Of a DNA stretch of 38,693 nucleotides, positions 7,759-16,371 are shown piece after piece. The notes below the pieces were generated by a model. It had not been told where the DNA came from. It was given only the letters and a program-made list of their open reading frames with translations, and did no database searches. Each line of letters opens with the position of its first letter. Position 1 is the first letter of the stretch. The DNA is from DATBGO01 sp050011895 (lineage in GTDB: Bacteria > Actinomycetota > Actinomycetes > Streptosporangiales > Streptosporangiaceae). The DNA is taken from contig JBEKIF010000040.1 in the NCBI GenBank assembly GCA_050011895.1, forward strand, positions 1-38,693, written 5' to 3'. The position numbers and the translations under genes are program-made.

Positions 7759-8802
7759 ATGGGCATGCCTGATGACGAGACCAGGCAGCCTAACAAAGCG
7801 CCGAGGGAAACAGCGGTAGCGGTTGATGCCGGCGATCAAGTCAGGCATATGAGCGGGGCCGCCGGTCTCGACCGCGTCCGTGCGGTTGCGGGGTTCGCCG
7901 TTATCGCTTTCCACGCGATGACTTTCGCGGCTGCGTCCTGGAAGCGGCTGGACGAGCCGATCCTGCCGGGCCGCTTCCGGGCCATCTGCCGAGCGCTTAG
8001 CAGCCCGGCCGCCCGGCGCTCGCCGGTGCGGGCGCTGCCTGTGCTGCGAGCGGCCGCCATCCTGACTGTCACCTGCACTGCCGGGTGTAGCGCCTTTCAC
8101 GCGCCCGCCGGGCCACCCGGCATGGAAAAGCAGATCATCATGGGTGAGAGGGTTGGCGCGGCCACCCGGGCGGACGCGTCGCGGTCGGCGTCCGGGCCTG
8201 CGGCCAAGCCTGCACCTTCATCCGCCCAGCGCAGGGTCCGGGGCAGCCAGGTCACCGCGATCGGCGATTCGGTCATGTCGGCAGGCGCCATGGCACTCGA
8301 ATCCGTGCTGCCAGGCATCTACATCGACGCCAAGCCCGACCGGCAGATGCCGGCCGGCCTGGATATTGTGCGCAATCTCGCGAGCAGCGGCCGGCTGCGC
8401 CCGATCGTGCTGGTAGGCCTTGGCACCAATTACATCGTCACCACTGGCGAGCTCCAGCAATTGATGCAGCTAATCGGACCATACCGCAAGCTAGTGCTTA
8501 TCAACACCTATGTGCCCGACGGGTGGAGCAAGGACGTTAACGCCACGATCGCGGCCTTTATCCGCCGGCACCCGAGCATCGTGCTCGCGGACTGGTTCGA
8601 CACGATCAAAAATCGGACCTACCTGCTATGGCCGGACCAGGTCCATCCGGAGATGCCGGGGACCGTCGTCTACGCCCGCATGGTGTACCGGGCGGTCCAG
8701 GCCACACGCGATATCCCCAGCCCAACGCCCGCCGCGCAGCCGGTGATGGCCAGCCGAGCCAGCGCGACACCATCGGCACCGCGGCAACGTACCCATAGGT
8801 GA
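7759..8802 (+). CDS. OatA-like acyltransferase-3/SGNH protein with most of the membrane domain deleted
   Basis: The C-terminal half is an SGNH-type domain like that of peptidoglycan/glycan O-acetyltransferases: block I A-I-G-D-S-V-M (Ser about 171 from this start), block III VGLGTNY (Asn about 224), and block V W-P-D-Q-V-H-P (Asp 293, His 296). The N-terminal half should be a ten-helix acyltransferase-3 domain, but only its first helix is present (AAGLDRVRAVAGFAVIAFHA, with the family's Arg and His). It is followed after some 45 residues by one more hydrophobic segment (LPVLRAAAILTVTCTAGC) and a flexible linker. An in-frame deletion of the other helices explains this. The protein probably still anchors an outward-facing SGNH domain but cannot shuttle acyl groups itself. 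Start uncertain: frame open from GTG 7648, with GTG 7705 and ATG 7849 also possible. Confidence 0.7.
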   Translation: MGMPDDETRQPNKAPRETAVAVDAGDQVRHMSGAAGLDRVRAVAGFAVIAFHAMTFAAASWKRLDEPILPGRFRAICRALSSPAARRSPVRALPVLRAAAILTVTCTAGCSAFHAPAGPPGMEKQIIMGERVGAATRADASRSASGPAAKPAPSSAQRRVRGSQVTAIGDSVMSAGAMALESVLPGIYIDAKPDRQMPAGLDIVRNLASSGRLRPIVLVGLGTNYIVTTGELQQLMQLIGPYRKLVLINTYVPDGWSKDVNATIAAFIRRHPSIVLADWFDTIKNRTYLLWPDQVHPEMPGTVVYARMVYRAVQATRDIPSPTPAAQPVMASRASATPSAPRQRTHR

Positions 8803-8828
8803 CTGACCCAGAATCAGGTTGATGGCGC

Positions 8829-8881
8829 GCAGCCGCAGCCGGAGGTGATTCCCCGCAGCCGCAGCCGGAGGTTGATTCCCC
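8829..8881. repeat. Two-copy tandem repeat of 26/27 bp
   Basis: GCAGCCGCAGCCGGAGGT followed by (T)GATTCCCC occurs at 8829-8854 and again at 8855-8881, differing by one extra T. Each unit itself starts with a GCAGCC doublet. It lies between the convergent ends of the SGNH gene and the DUF2237 gene, so it may be slippage-derived filler or part of a transcript end. Confidence 0.7.
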
Positions 8882-8929
8882 TCCGGTAGTCCAGCGCAGG
8901 CCGGCGGTCCGCACCGGAGACGGTGACGC

Positions 8930-9322
8930 TCAGTCCTCGAGCGCACCGGGATTAGCCGGGACGTCCACTGCGTGCTCCTTGAGCGCGGCGAGGGGAACGA
9001 TCTCCAGAGCTCGCTCATGGGTCGAAGCCAGTACCACGTGTGCCGCGGCGCCATCGTGATGAGCCCGCAGCCAGTTCGCTGCCGTCACGCACCAACGGTC
9101 CCCGGGCACAAGCCCGGGAAAATGGTACTGGGGCACCGGGGTGCCCAGATCGTTGCCGATGCGACGCTGGTGCTCGAGGAACTCAGCGGTCACCACCGCG
9201 CAAATCGTATGACTGCCCAGGTCCTCCGGCCCGGTGCTACAGCACCCATCTCGGTAGAACCCGGTGACCGGGTCGGTGCCACACGGCTCCAGCTCACCGC
9301 CGAGCACATTACGATCGCCCAT
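8930..9322 (-). CDS. DUF2237 family protein
   Basis: A 130-residue protein covering the whole DUF2237 (COG3651) family: N-V-L-G-G-E-L-E-P-C near the start, TDPVTGFYRDGCCSTGPEDL, GSHTICAVVTAEFL, FPGLVPGDRWCVTAANW and LKEHAVDVP. The several conserved cysteines and acidic residues suggest a compact, possibly metal-binding protein, but no function is established for the family. The frame is open to a TTG at 9358; the ATG at 9322 is chosen because the family normally begins just before NVLGG. It converges on the SGNH gene. Confidence 0.85.
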   Translation of the reverse strand: MGDRNVLGGELEPCGTDPVTGFYRDGCCSTGPEDLGSHTICAVVTAEFLEHQRRIGNDLGTPVPQYHFPGLVPGDRWCVTAANWLRAHHDGAAAHVVLASTHERALEIVPLAALKEHAVDVPANPGALED

Positions 9323-9631
9323 CCCAGCAGTATCGGCGCCAGAGGGCGCGCCGTACAAGGACCGGGTCGGGCACCCGCAGGCGGTGCGCGTGCCTGGCGA
9401 CCGGTTACGACCGGGCGGCGCCGGGCACGGCAGGAGCCGCCGCGAAGATCAGCATGCCGTCCGCGGGTCTGACCTGGCGAGGCTCCGCCCCGAGCTGAGC
9501 CGACACGGTTGCCGTGATCGGGCCTGCGTGCCAGAGAATGGGCTCATAGGGCATGATCAGGACATGCAACGGCAGCGCATGCTGATGGCCGCGGCTACGG
9601 CGCCAACGATGACATCTCAGGGGGTGAGCCG

Positions 9632-10279
9632 ATGAGCCAGACCACCAGACCGGGCGAGGCCGAGCACTCGCCGCTGCGGGAAGTTGCCGAGCAGGTCAGG
9701 CAGCTTTGGTGGATACCCCTCTTCTCGGGACTGGTCTCGATCGGGCTTGGGCTCGCGATCCTGGCCACTGACTGGACCGTGCACGCCCTGGTCATCATCA
9801 CGGGCCTGATCTTCATCATCCGCGGGATCGCCCTCGCTTTCAGTCCCGCCTACGCGGGCAGGACGTCGGGCGAGCATGTCGTTGCCGGGATCGCCGCGGT
9901 CATCGCCGGTGTCGTCCTGGTGGCCTGGCCCGGCCCGTCCCTGCTCGTCCTGGCCGTTTTCGTCGGCGCCTGGCTCGCCGTATCCGGCAGCTTCCACATC
10001 ATCACGTCCTTCTCCCGCCGCCGGGAGCTGCCACACTGGGGTTTCACCTGCTCGCTTGGCCTGATCGAATTGCTGCTCGGGATCTGGGCTATGCGACGGC
10101 CTGAGGCCACCCTGGCGCTGCTGATCACGATCATCGGCCTCTGGGCGGTGCTGACCGGTGTTATCTACTGCGTGCTTGCCTTCGAGATCCGCAACGCCGC
10201 CCGGGCGGTCGCCACAGCACCGGACGTCATCTCAGGCGACCCAGCTCCGAAGACTCCGGATTCACCCGGGAGGCTGTGA
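9632..10279 (+). CDS. HdeD/DUF308-family membrane protein
   Basis: A 215-residue membrane protein with six predicted helices in three hairpins (about residues 24-44, 50-70, 82-102, 107-127, 138-157, 162-182), the pattern of the HdeD (DUF308) family. Short Arg/Asp-rich tails lie at both ends. E. coli HdeD is linked to acid resistance at high cell density; for actinobacterial relatives the role is unknown. The ATG at 9632 follows CAGGGGGTGAG. A 23-codon frame starting at 9564 ends with its TGA overlapping this ATG, which could couple translation but may be chance. Likely monocistronic. Confidence 0.8.
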   Translation: MSQTTRPGEAEHSPLREVAEQVRQLWWIPLFSGLVSIGLGLAILATDWTVHALVIITGLIFIIRGIALAFSPAYAGRTSGEHVVAGIAAVIAGVVLVAWPGPSLLVLAVFVGAWLAVSGSFHIITSFSRRRELPHWGFTCSLGLIELLLGIWAMRRPEATLALLITIIGLWAVLTGVIYCVLAFEIRNAARAVATAPDVISGDPAPKTPDSPGRL

Positions 10280-10629
10280 CGCGTGGCACCAGATGGCGCG
10301 ACGGCACGTCCCGGCGCAACGGGGTTCACCGCGCAGTCGACCCGAACGACAGCTACGGCAAGCATCTTTCGACGCCTGGGCGGCCGGGCGGCCAGCTGGT
10401 CGGACGGCAACGGCCACTACCGCGCCGACTACCGGCGAGATGCTTGCCGATTCGGCTGTCGGATGGCTGACGGGCCTGCCTTTGGGCATGTAGACGGGCA
10501 GCACTGGAAACCGCACGCGGAGTTTCCGGACGGCCTCGCCCGGAGATGGCTGCTAGCGGCTGGCCACGGTTCCCGCCCGGAGCTGCAGGACTCCAGAGGT
10601 ACCCGAGGCTCAGCGCCGGGAGGTGGAGG
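10280..10629. other. Intergenic stretch between the HdeD-like gene and glgC; no gene seen
   Basis: Frames here are short, on both strands, and without ribosome-binding sites. The frame of glgC remains open upstream to 10546 but that part (rich in Pro, Arg, Gly) has no family similarity. The promoter of glgC should lie here, but I could not single out a convincing -35/-10 pair. Confidence 0.4.
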
Positions 10630-11868
10630 ATGGCTGGACAGCGGGTCTTGAGCATCGTTCTCGCGGGCGGGGCGGGCAAGCGCCTCGCGCCGTTGACCGC
10701 GGATCGGGCCAAACCAGCCCTTCCGTTCGGCGGCCTGTACCGGCTGGTGGATTTCACGCTGTCCAACCTCGTCAACGCCGGATGCCGGCGCATCTGCGTT
10801 CTCACCCAGTACAAGAGCCACAGCCTGGACCGGCATATCACCACCACCTGGCGGCTGAGCATCCTGGTCGGCGACTACGTGACGCCGGTCCCGGCCCAGC
10901 AGCGGCTTGGCCCGCACTGGCAAACCGGCTCGGCGGATGCGATCTACCAGTCGCTGAACCTCATCTATGACGACCGGCCAGACATCGTGGCGGTCTTCGG
11001 GGCCGATCATGTGTACCGGATGGACCCGATGCAGATGATCGACCAGCACACGGCCCGGGGCGCGGGGGTCACGGTCGCGGCGATCCCGGTGCCGAGGACG
11101 GAGGCGACCGACTTCGGCGTGGTGCAGACCGCGCCGGACGGTCACAGCATCGAGGCGTTCCTGGAAAAGCCGGCCGACCCGCCCGGCCGTCCTGGCCAGC
11201 CGGACGAGGCATTCTCCTCCATGGGCAACTACGTGTTCGACAGCGATGTGCTGGTGGATGCGCTGCGGAAGGACGCGGCCGATGATGGCAGCCGGCACAG
11301 CATGGGCGGCGACATCATCCCGATGCTGGTGCGGGAGCGCGCCGCGCACGTCTATGACTTCCTGCAGAACAAGGTTCCCGGCGCCGATGCGCGCGACCTG
11401 GGCTACTGGCGGGACGTGGGGACGCTCGATTCCTATTTCGATGCGCACATGGACCTGTGCGCGGTCCATCCGGTGTTCAACCTGTACAACGACCGGTGGC
11501 CGATCCTGACCCGGGTGCCCTCGCAGCCGCCGGCCAAGTTCGTGCATAACGACGGCGACCGGGTGGGACGGGCGATCGACAGCGTGGTCAGCAACGGCGT
11601 CATCGTCTCGGGCGGGCTGGTGCGCAACTCGGTCCTGTCGCCGGGAGCCCGGGTGGACAGCTGGGCCCGGGTGGACCGGGCGGTGATTCTGCACAACTCC
11701 CGCGTCAGCCGCCGGGCCGTCGTCGAGAATGCCATCCTGGACAAGAACGTCGTCGTCCTGGAGGGCGCCACGGTCGGGGTGGACAAGGAGCATGACCGGG
11801 CCCGCGGTTTCGTAGTGTCCAGCGGCGGCATCACCGTGGTCGGCAAGGGACAGGTGGTGCGGCCATGA
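10630..11868 (+). CDS. glgC: Glucose-1-phosphate adenylyltransferase
   Basis: A 412-residue ADP-glucose pyrophosphorylase, which makes ADP-glucose from ATP and glucose 1-phosphate, the committed step to glycogen in bacteria. Visible features are the nucleotide-binding loop VLAGGAGKRLAPLT at the N-terminus followed by RAKPALPFGG, the catalytic region VAVFGADHVYRMD, the sugar-binding IEAFLEKP, the DVGTLDSYFDAH block, and a C-terminal left-handed beta-helix hexapeptide domain from about residue 300. Length fits the family (about 400-420). The ATG at 10630 is preceded by GGAGGTGGAGG; the upstream extension of the frame is not conserved. Phosphoglucomutase is encoded 20 kb away. GlgC is usually allosterically controlled by glycolytic intermediates. 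Confidence 0.92.
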   Translation: MAGQRVLSIVLAGGAGKRLAPLTADRAKPALPFGGLYRLVDFTLSNLVNAGCRRICVLTQYKSHSLDRHITTTWRLSILVGDYVTPVPAQQRLGPHWQTGSADAIYQSLNLIYDDRPDIVAVFGADHVYRMDPMQMIDQHTARGAGVTVAAIPVPRTEATDFGVVQTAPDGHSIEAFLEKPADPPGRPGQPDEAFSSMGNYVFDSDVLVDALRKDAADDGSRHSMGGDIIPMLVRERAAHVYDFLQNKVPGADARDLGYWRDVGTLDSYFDAHMDLCAVHPVFNLYNDRWPILTRVPSQPPAKFVHNDGDRVGRAIDSVVSNGVIVSGGLVRNSVLSPGARVDSWARVDRAVILHNSRVSRRAVVENAILDKNVVVLEGATVGVDKEHDRARGFVVSSGGITVVGKGQVVRP

Positions 11869-11964
11869 CCGCGGGCGCCCGGCGAGATCATTGACCGCCA
11901 GCGCGAGGACCCCCGAGTTCGGGGAAGCGCGGGACCGGCCTGGGGCAAGGCGGGAGGAGCAGGC

Positions 11965-12459
11965 ATGCTCACAGACTTCTACACGGCATTCGGGACTGTG
12001 TGCTTCACGCTGCTCGGGCTCTGGATGGTGGTTCTGCAGACCCGGCACGCGGAATGGCGCGGGGTCGCGGTGCAGCGGCGACGGGCCTACGGGGTCGCGC
12101 TGTATTTCTCATTACCCGGGCTGATGAGCCTGTTGTCGCTGGTCGACTCAGCCAGCACGACGCTGTGGCGGGTCTCGTTCGCGATTGTTGCCGCAGGTGG
12201 CGCGATCGTGCTGGTGCTACTGCGCGGTTCGCTGCCGGGCTGGGTCGGCCTGGCAGCCTACCTCGCGGCCGTCGCCTTGTACGTTTTGATCGCGGTCGTC
12301 GCAGTGGTGCCCAGCGTCGTCGCCGATGTCGGCATGTCGGTTCGGCCGCTGCGCGTTGAGGCGGTGCTGCTCACGATCCTCGTCTTCTTCGGTGCCAACG
12401 TGGCGCTGATGCTGTTGTTCGAGGAGACACCGGAGGCCAGCAACCCGGATAGCCGCTGA
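11965..12459 (+). CDS. Small integral membrane protein, function unknown
   Basis: A 164-residue protein with five predicted helices (about 5-25, 45-60, 70-87, 92-115, 133-152), short loops and an Arg-rich cytoplasmic loop after helix 1 (QTRHAEWRGVAVQRRRAYG). No signal peptide and no recognised motif. The ATG at 11965 has a good GGGAGGAGCAGGC ribosome-binding region. It lies 96 bases after glgC on the same strand and might be cotranscribed, but nothing links it to glycogen metabolism. Converges on the propeller gene. Confidence 0.7.
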   Translation: MLTDFYTAFGTVCFTLLGLWMVVLQTRHAEWRGVAVQRRRAYGVALYFSLPGLMSLLSLVDSASTTLWRVSFAIVAAGGAIVLVLLRGSLPGWVGLAAYLAAVALYVLIAVVAVVPSVVADVGMSVRPLRVEAVLLTILVFFGANVALMLLFEETPEASNPDSR

Positions 12460-12489
12460 CCCGCTGGGCCTGCTGGTGGCGGTCCTGGC

Positions 12490-13416
12490 CTACGGGCATG
12501 CGCGTGGCCTGGGAGGAGCTTCACGGCCGCCCGGGCGGGCGGGAATCCTGAATATGTGGATCGACTGGTCCTTGGCGCGGACTCTGTTGTCCTGCTCCGG
12601 CTTCGCCTTGTCCGAGACAACCACGACCTGGTCGGGCGCGATCCATGACACCCCTTCCACCGTGCCATAGATGATCTCGTCCAGCGCGTTCCGCGGGAAC
12701 GCGTGGGTGGTGCCCTCGTCGGCGATATCCCAGCTCGTCGGCGTGAGCCTGCCGGTCCATAGCGCCGAGGACACCTGCGAGACAACGACGATCCGATCGC
12801 CGTCCACGGAAATGCCGCTGTAATCCTCGAACAACAGCGTCTCCGGCAGCCGAATCCTGGCCACGTGCTCCCAATGGCGCGGGCCGCGGTGGAAGACCTG
12901 TATCCGCCCGCCGCCGGGGATGCGGCCCTTGGCGCCTCCTTCGCATTTGTTTCCTTCGCAAAGCCCCAGCAGGTAGCTGCGCCCGTTGCGGTGCACGCAC
13001 GTCAGGCCCTCCAGGCCCTTGTTGGGCCGGTCGAGCGGGAAGTCCAGCCAGGCCGCTGACAGATAGCGAAAGCTTCCGTCGTACTCCTGCACCTTTGCCA
13101 TGAAGCATCCCGGCCCCCGGGGCAGAGATTCGATCAGCACATAGAAGCGATCGGACCGGCGATCGTATGCGATGTCCTCGAAGCCTCGGCGGTGACCGCG
13201 GTCCTGCTCGATGATGCGGTGGCGCTGCGCGCCCGAGAGCCCGGCTCCGACGCACGCGATGCCGGGCAGGTCGTCAAAAATGATATAGAAGTCGCCGTCT
13301 TTGGCGAGGACGCCGCTAGCCTCGAGCCGGGGATCCAGCTGGTCGCCGAGTACATCACGGATCTTCGCTTCCCATAGTAGTTCCAGCTGCTCAGCCAGCG
13401 GTTGCACAGTTTTCAT
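12490..13416 (-). CDS. Predicted beta-propeller protein in operon with CotH kinase
   Basis: A 308-residue soluble protein rich in strands and in recurring short blocks of the type YxxxSDRFYVLIES, GRSYLLGLCEGNKCEGG, DRIVVVSQVSSALWTG and APDQVVVVSDKAKPEQD, which read as blades of a beta-propeller similar to SdiA-regulated/phytase-like or DUF3616-type proteins. I cannot fix the family. No signal peptide is visible. The ATG at 13416 (MKTVQPLAEQLELLWEAK) is preceded by AGGAGGCC; the open frame extends upstream but overlaps the CotH stop region. It starts 37 bases after the CotH gene and is very likely translated from the same message, so it may be the substrate, partner or reporter of the CotH reaction. 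Confidence 0.7.
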   Translation of the reverse strand: MKTVQPLAEQLELLWEAKIRDVLGDQLDPRLEASGVLAKDGDFYIIFDDLPGIACVGAGLSGAQRHRIIEQDRGHRRGFEDIAYDRRSDRFYVLIESLPRGPGCFMAKVQEYDGSFRYLSAAWLDFPLDRPNKGLEGLTCVHRNGRSYLLGLCEGNKCEGGAKGRIPGGGRIQVFHRGPRHWEHVARIRLPETLLFEDYSGISVDGDRIVVVSQVSSALWTGRLTPTSWDIADEGTTHAFPRNALDEIIYGTVEGVSWIAPDQVVVVSDKAKPEQDNRVRAKDQSIHIFRIPARPGGREAPPRPRACP

Positions 13417-13453
13417 TTCTCGGCCTCCTGCATGCGGTACAGGCGCGATCGGC

Positions 13454-15199
13454 TCACGCCTGCCGCGGCAGCGTTTCCATCTCAACGGGGAAGGCCGCAT
13501 CAGCGCGGGGCATCGCCTTCCTCAGGCCGTCCAGCTGCCGCCGGGCGCTGTCACGCCGCATGCGGACGTAGTGGACGATTCCCTCGGCCTTCTCGTTCGC
13601 ATGGCGCAGCTCGTACTGCCGGCACCCGCTGGAATAGACCTCGTCGTTGCTGAACTGCCGCCCGGTGAAGGGCTGGCCGTAGGGCGTGACGGATTCCAGG
13701 TAAGCCGCCTGGCGGACACGGTCCCACAGGCCGCCCGCGCCCTCGGCCCCGATGCGCGCGGCAATGGACTCTGGATTGAATTCAGTATCGATCAGGTGTT
13801 CCAGGTAGCCCAGGTAGTACCGACGGTAGTCATGATTGCGCAGCAGGTTCTGTACGAGCGGGATGCGCGACGTAGCGTGGTCGCCCGAGTAATTCCTCGT
13901 GTTGCTCGGCCAATCGAGAATGTCGGTGTATTGCCACTGGGTGCCGAAGTAGTCGATGCCCAGGCAGTTGTCGTAGTCCCACGGGATGAACGTGAAGTAG
14001 GGCGAGCCAACGAAGTCGTCTTCCGCGCCCTTGTGCCCGGAGTTGTAGAGGTAGTAATTGGATGGCGTCGCGAAGTAGTTGTCCCAGCTGCCAAGCAGCA
14101 GATTGACGCCCGCCCAGCGCAGGAAGGCGCGTGCGTTCATGATGTCATCCACGGACGCACGGAAGGCATCGGTGTCGAACCGCTTGTCGCCGCCCGCGAG
14201 CCCGGTCCCGTTGATAGTCGCTATGAAACGGGCGAGGTCGTCGTAGGTGTTGGCTGCGGCGTCGTCCTCGTTGGTCTTGAGGCGATATGCGCGCTTCTTG
14301 CTTCCCGGTTTGAAGTACTGGCGGCCGCTGTCATCACCATCAGGCCCGACACGGTGTTCGAGTGTCGCGCATCCAATGTCGCCACAGTAGGCCTTGTACA
14401 GGTTGCCGCGGTCGTTCTTACCGAAGTGATCCTTCAGGAACCTCTTGTCGACCTGCTCGATGACGGAGAACAGGCCACGGTAGGTGGCATCGAAGGCCAG
14501 CTTGGCGTAGGTGTGCCGCGGTGCCGCCAGGCCGGCCTGGCCGAACAGGTGCCACGCGATCGCCTCACGCATCTGAGCAGGGTCGTTGTACATAGACTTG
14601 AGATTGATGCGGGTCATTCCGGCGAACGGGCCGCCACCTTCCGCCGTCTTGAAACTTATCTTCCACGACGGCTTCGGCGCGTACAGCGTCCTGTTTCCGC
14701 TGTTCATCAGCGAGAAATCAGGCGTGCCCAAAAGAACGCCCTCATCGCCGGGCGCCGGAATATGCCGGTCGTCCTTGGGATCGGTCCGCCACAATTCGAG
14801 CCGGGCGCCATCCGGCGCCGCTACGGGGCGTTGCAGGACCGCGCGCTTAGGGGGAAAGCCCCTGACCTGGATCATGTACATGCCCGTGTCGAAGAACTCG
14901 GCCTTGCCCTGAGATGCTCTGACATACTCCTCGACCGCCCGCCCGGCGGCGGTCGGGTGCCCGGCGTCATCGAGCAGCACCAGCCCCGCGGGCTGCGGGC
15001 CTAACCCGGTTTCCTCGAGTAGGAGGCCGAAGAGGGCAAGGTACTCGTCCTTGGTTCGCAGCGATGCGTCACCGCGGCCCGCTGCCTCATTGGCCCTGTT
15101 CGCCAGATCCCTGCTGTGCCCTGCGGGCAGGTCTGTCACCACCACCGCCCGGCCCTTGAAGATGTCGCAGAACCGCTCCTTGCCCACTGCCGTTTCCAT
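13454..15199 (-). CDS. CotH-family protein kinase
   Basis: A 581-residue CotH-type atypical kinase, the family that phosphorylates coat proteins in Bacillus spores and occurs in many bacteria and fungi. Characteristic blocks are NLKSMYNDPAQMREAIAWHL (200-218), YRGLFSVIEQVDKRFLKDHF (240-259), the catalytic-type loop GSWDNYFATPSNYYLYN (370-386, Asp 373) and the metal-binding FIPWDYDNCLG (404-414, Asp 408). All key acidic residues expected for activity appear present. A 110-residue N-terminal region of unknown fold precedes the domain; no signal peptide is seen. The ATG at 15199 has GGGGAAG upstream; the frame stays open to 15472 but that part looks untranslated. Downstream, 37 bases away, is the propeller gene. 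Confidence 0.85.
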   Translation of the reverse strand: METAVGKERFCDIFKGRAVVVTDLPAGHSRDLANRANEAAGRGDASLRTKDEYLALFGLLLEETGLGPQPAGLVLLDDAGHPTAAGRAVEEYVRASQGKAEFFDTGMYMIQVRGFPPKRAVLQRPVAAPDGARLELWRTDPKDDRHIPAPGDEGVLLGTPDFSLMNSGNRTLYAPKPSWKISFKTAEGGGPFAGMTRINLKSMYNDPAQMREAIAWHLFGQAGLAAPRHTYAKLAFDATYRGLFSVIEQVDKRFLKDHFGKNDRGNLYKAYCGDIGCATLEHRVGPDGDDSGRQYFKPGSKKRAYRLKTNEDDAAANTYDDLARFIATINGTGLAGGDKRFDTDAFRASVDDIMNARAFLRWAGVNLLLGSWDNYFATPSNYYLYNSGHKGAEDDFVGSPYFTFIPWDYDNCLGIDYFGTQWQYTDILDWPSNTRNYSGDHATSRIPLVQNLLRNHDYRRYYLGYLEHLIDTEFNPESIAARIGAEGAGGLWDRVRQAAYLESVTPYGQPFTGRQFSNDEVYSSGCRQYELRHANEKAEGIVHYVRMRRDSARRQLDGLRKAMPRADAAFPVEMETLPRQA

Positions 15200-15499
15200 G
15201 GCTTCCCCAATCGACCACCCGGCCGTTCGCCACCCGGCACATGGTGCACGGCGCGGCGCCCCAGCGGGTTGGCTTTCTTCCTGGGTAACTCTTCTCGGAG
15301 AGAAGAGCAAGGAGCGCGCCTGGAGATACATCAAGTAACGCGCCTTCTGGCCAGTCATGGGAACCGTGGGAGGCATGAGGATGTGGGCAGCCTGGGAGCG
15401 GCGGGCGGGCTCTTGGCGCAGGCAGCCTTTGTGGCCGCACCAGAGCGCCGCCGCGGGTGATCGCGCGGCCACGGTCCGATGCAGCTGCAGGCAACAGCC

Positions 15500-15952
15500 T
15501 TAGGTGGTGGTTACTGGCCCCTGCTCCGGCCAGCCAGCCGCCGCGCCCGGCGGGGCCGGCAACGTGACCGGAGTTCCCTCAGGCGCGCCGCCGAGGTGCG
15601 CCCAGATCTTGTTCAGCTCGGATTGGTAGTAGAGCGCGTCCAATCCGAAGACGAAGCTGGCGATCAGGCCGAGCACGCCGTTGCAGCTGGACGCCAGGCC
15701 CGCCGCCGCCTGCATCTGGCCGATCCGCTCGCCGGTCTTGTAGACCGAGACGAACGGCGGCACGATGATGAAGACGCCGAGCGTGATGGCGAGCACCGCC
15801 ACTCCCGGGCTCACGATGATCCGCTCGTCCAGATCGCGCGCCTCACGGTTGATCTTGTACCACCAGACCAGGCGGTAGATGCCCAGCGTGATCAACGGCC
15901 ATACCAGCCAGACCAGGAAAATATTCCTGGTCTTTCCCATCCGCCCTGTCAC
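15500..15952 (-). CDS. DUF4234 membrane protein
   Basis: A 150-residue membrane protein. It opens with the DUF4234 signature: a first helix ending W-P-L-I-T-L-G-I-Y-R-L-V-W-W-Y-K-I-N-R-E, then EARDLDE. Two or three further helices follow (about 45-68 and 84-103), then a soluble tail with YYQSELNKIWAHLG and a Pro-rich end. No function is known. The frame starts at GTG 15952; ATG 15940 (MGKTRN) is an alternative. It lies 300 bases upstream of the CotH gene on the same strand, so cotranscription is possible but unproven. Confidence 0.8.
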   Translation of the reverse strand: MTGRMGKTRNIFLVWLVWPLITLGIYRLVWWYKINREARDLDERIIVSPGVAVLAITLGVFIIVPPFVSVYKTGERIGQMQAAAGLASSCNGVLGLIASFVFGLDALYYQSELNKIWAHLGGAPEGTPVTLPAPPGAAAGWPEQGPVTTT

Positions 15953-16371
15953 TTCTCGCCCGCCCCTCGGCCCGCCTACCTGCGGAAATTTGCCTTTAAT
16001 GCCCTACCCCAACCCACGCATCGTAAGTGTCAACCGGCCGGACGTCAGGCAGACCGGATGATTGGCGCCGGTCGCGGGCGGCCCGGGCGAGATCCCCAGC
16101 CGGGAAATTCTCGAATCGCCGCACCAGCCGCCCGGCGCGCGCCACCTCAGCCCCTAGTCCATCTCGTAGCCGGCCGCCACGTGACTAGTCACAACGCTGG
16201 GTCGGGCCGCACCGGGTGCGCGGTTCTGGGAGGTCCACAGGGCCTGCCGCCAGTGCTAGGTTCGCTGCAGGCTACCGACGCAGGAGAGGCCATGCTTCGA
16301 TCCAGGGATCTGGTGGCGTTCGCAGCGTCCGCCGATCTATTGCGCGCGCAAGCGTTCTGCGAGGCGTCCTG
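15953..16371. other. Divergent intergenic region with a 12-bp palindrome
   Basis: No gene is seen between the DUF4234 and SDR genes. At 16181-16192 there is a perfect palindrome, GTGACTAGTCAC, about 180 bases before the SDR start, which could be an operator. The SDR frame stays open upstream to 16216, but that extension is Arg-rich and not part of the family. Confidence 0.4.

Noticed and set aside
10429..12048. 539-codon open frame on the minus strand
   Set aside because: Antisense to glgC, rich in His, Arg and Asp as expected from the complementary strand of a GC-rich gene.
13301..15004. 567-codon open frame on the plus strand
   Set aside because: Antisense to the CotH gene and with no recognisable domain.
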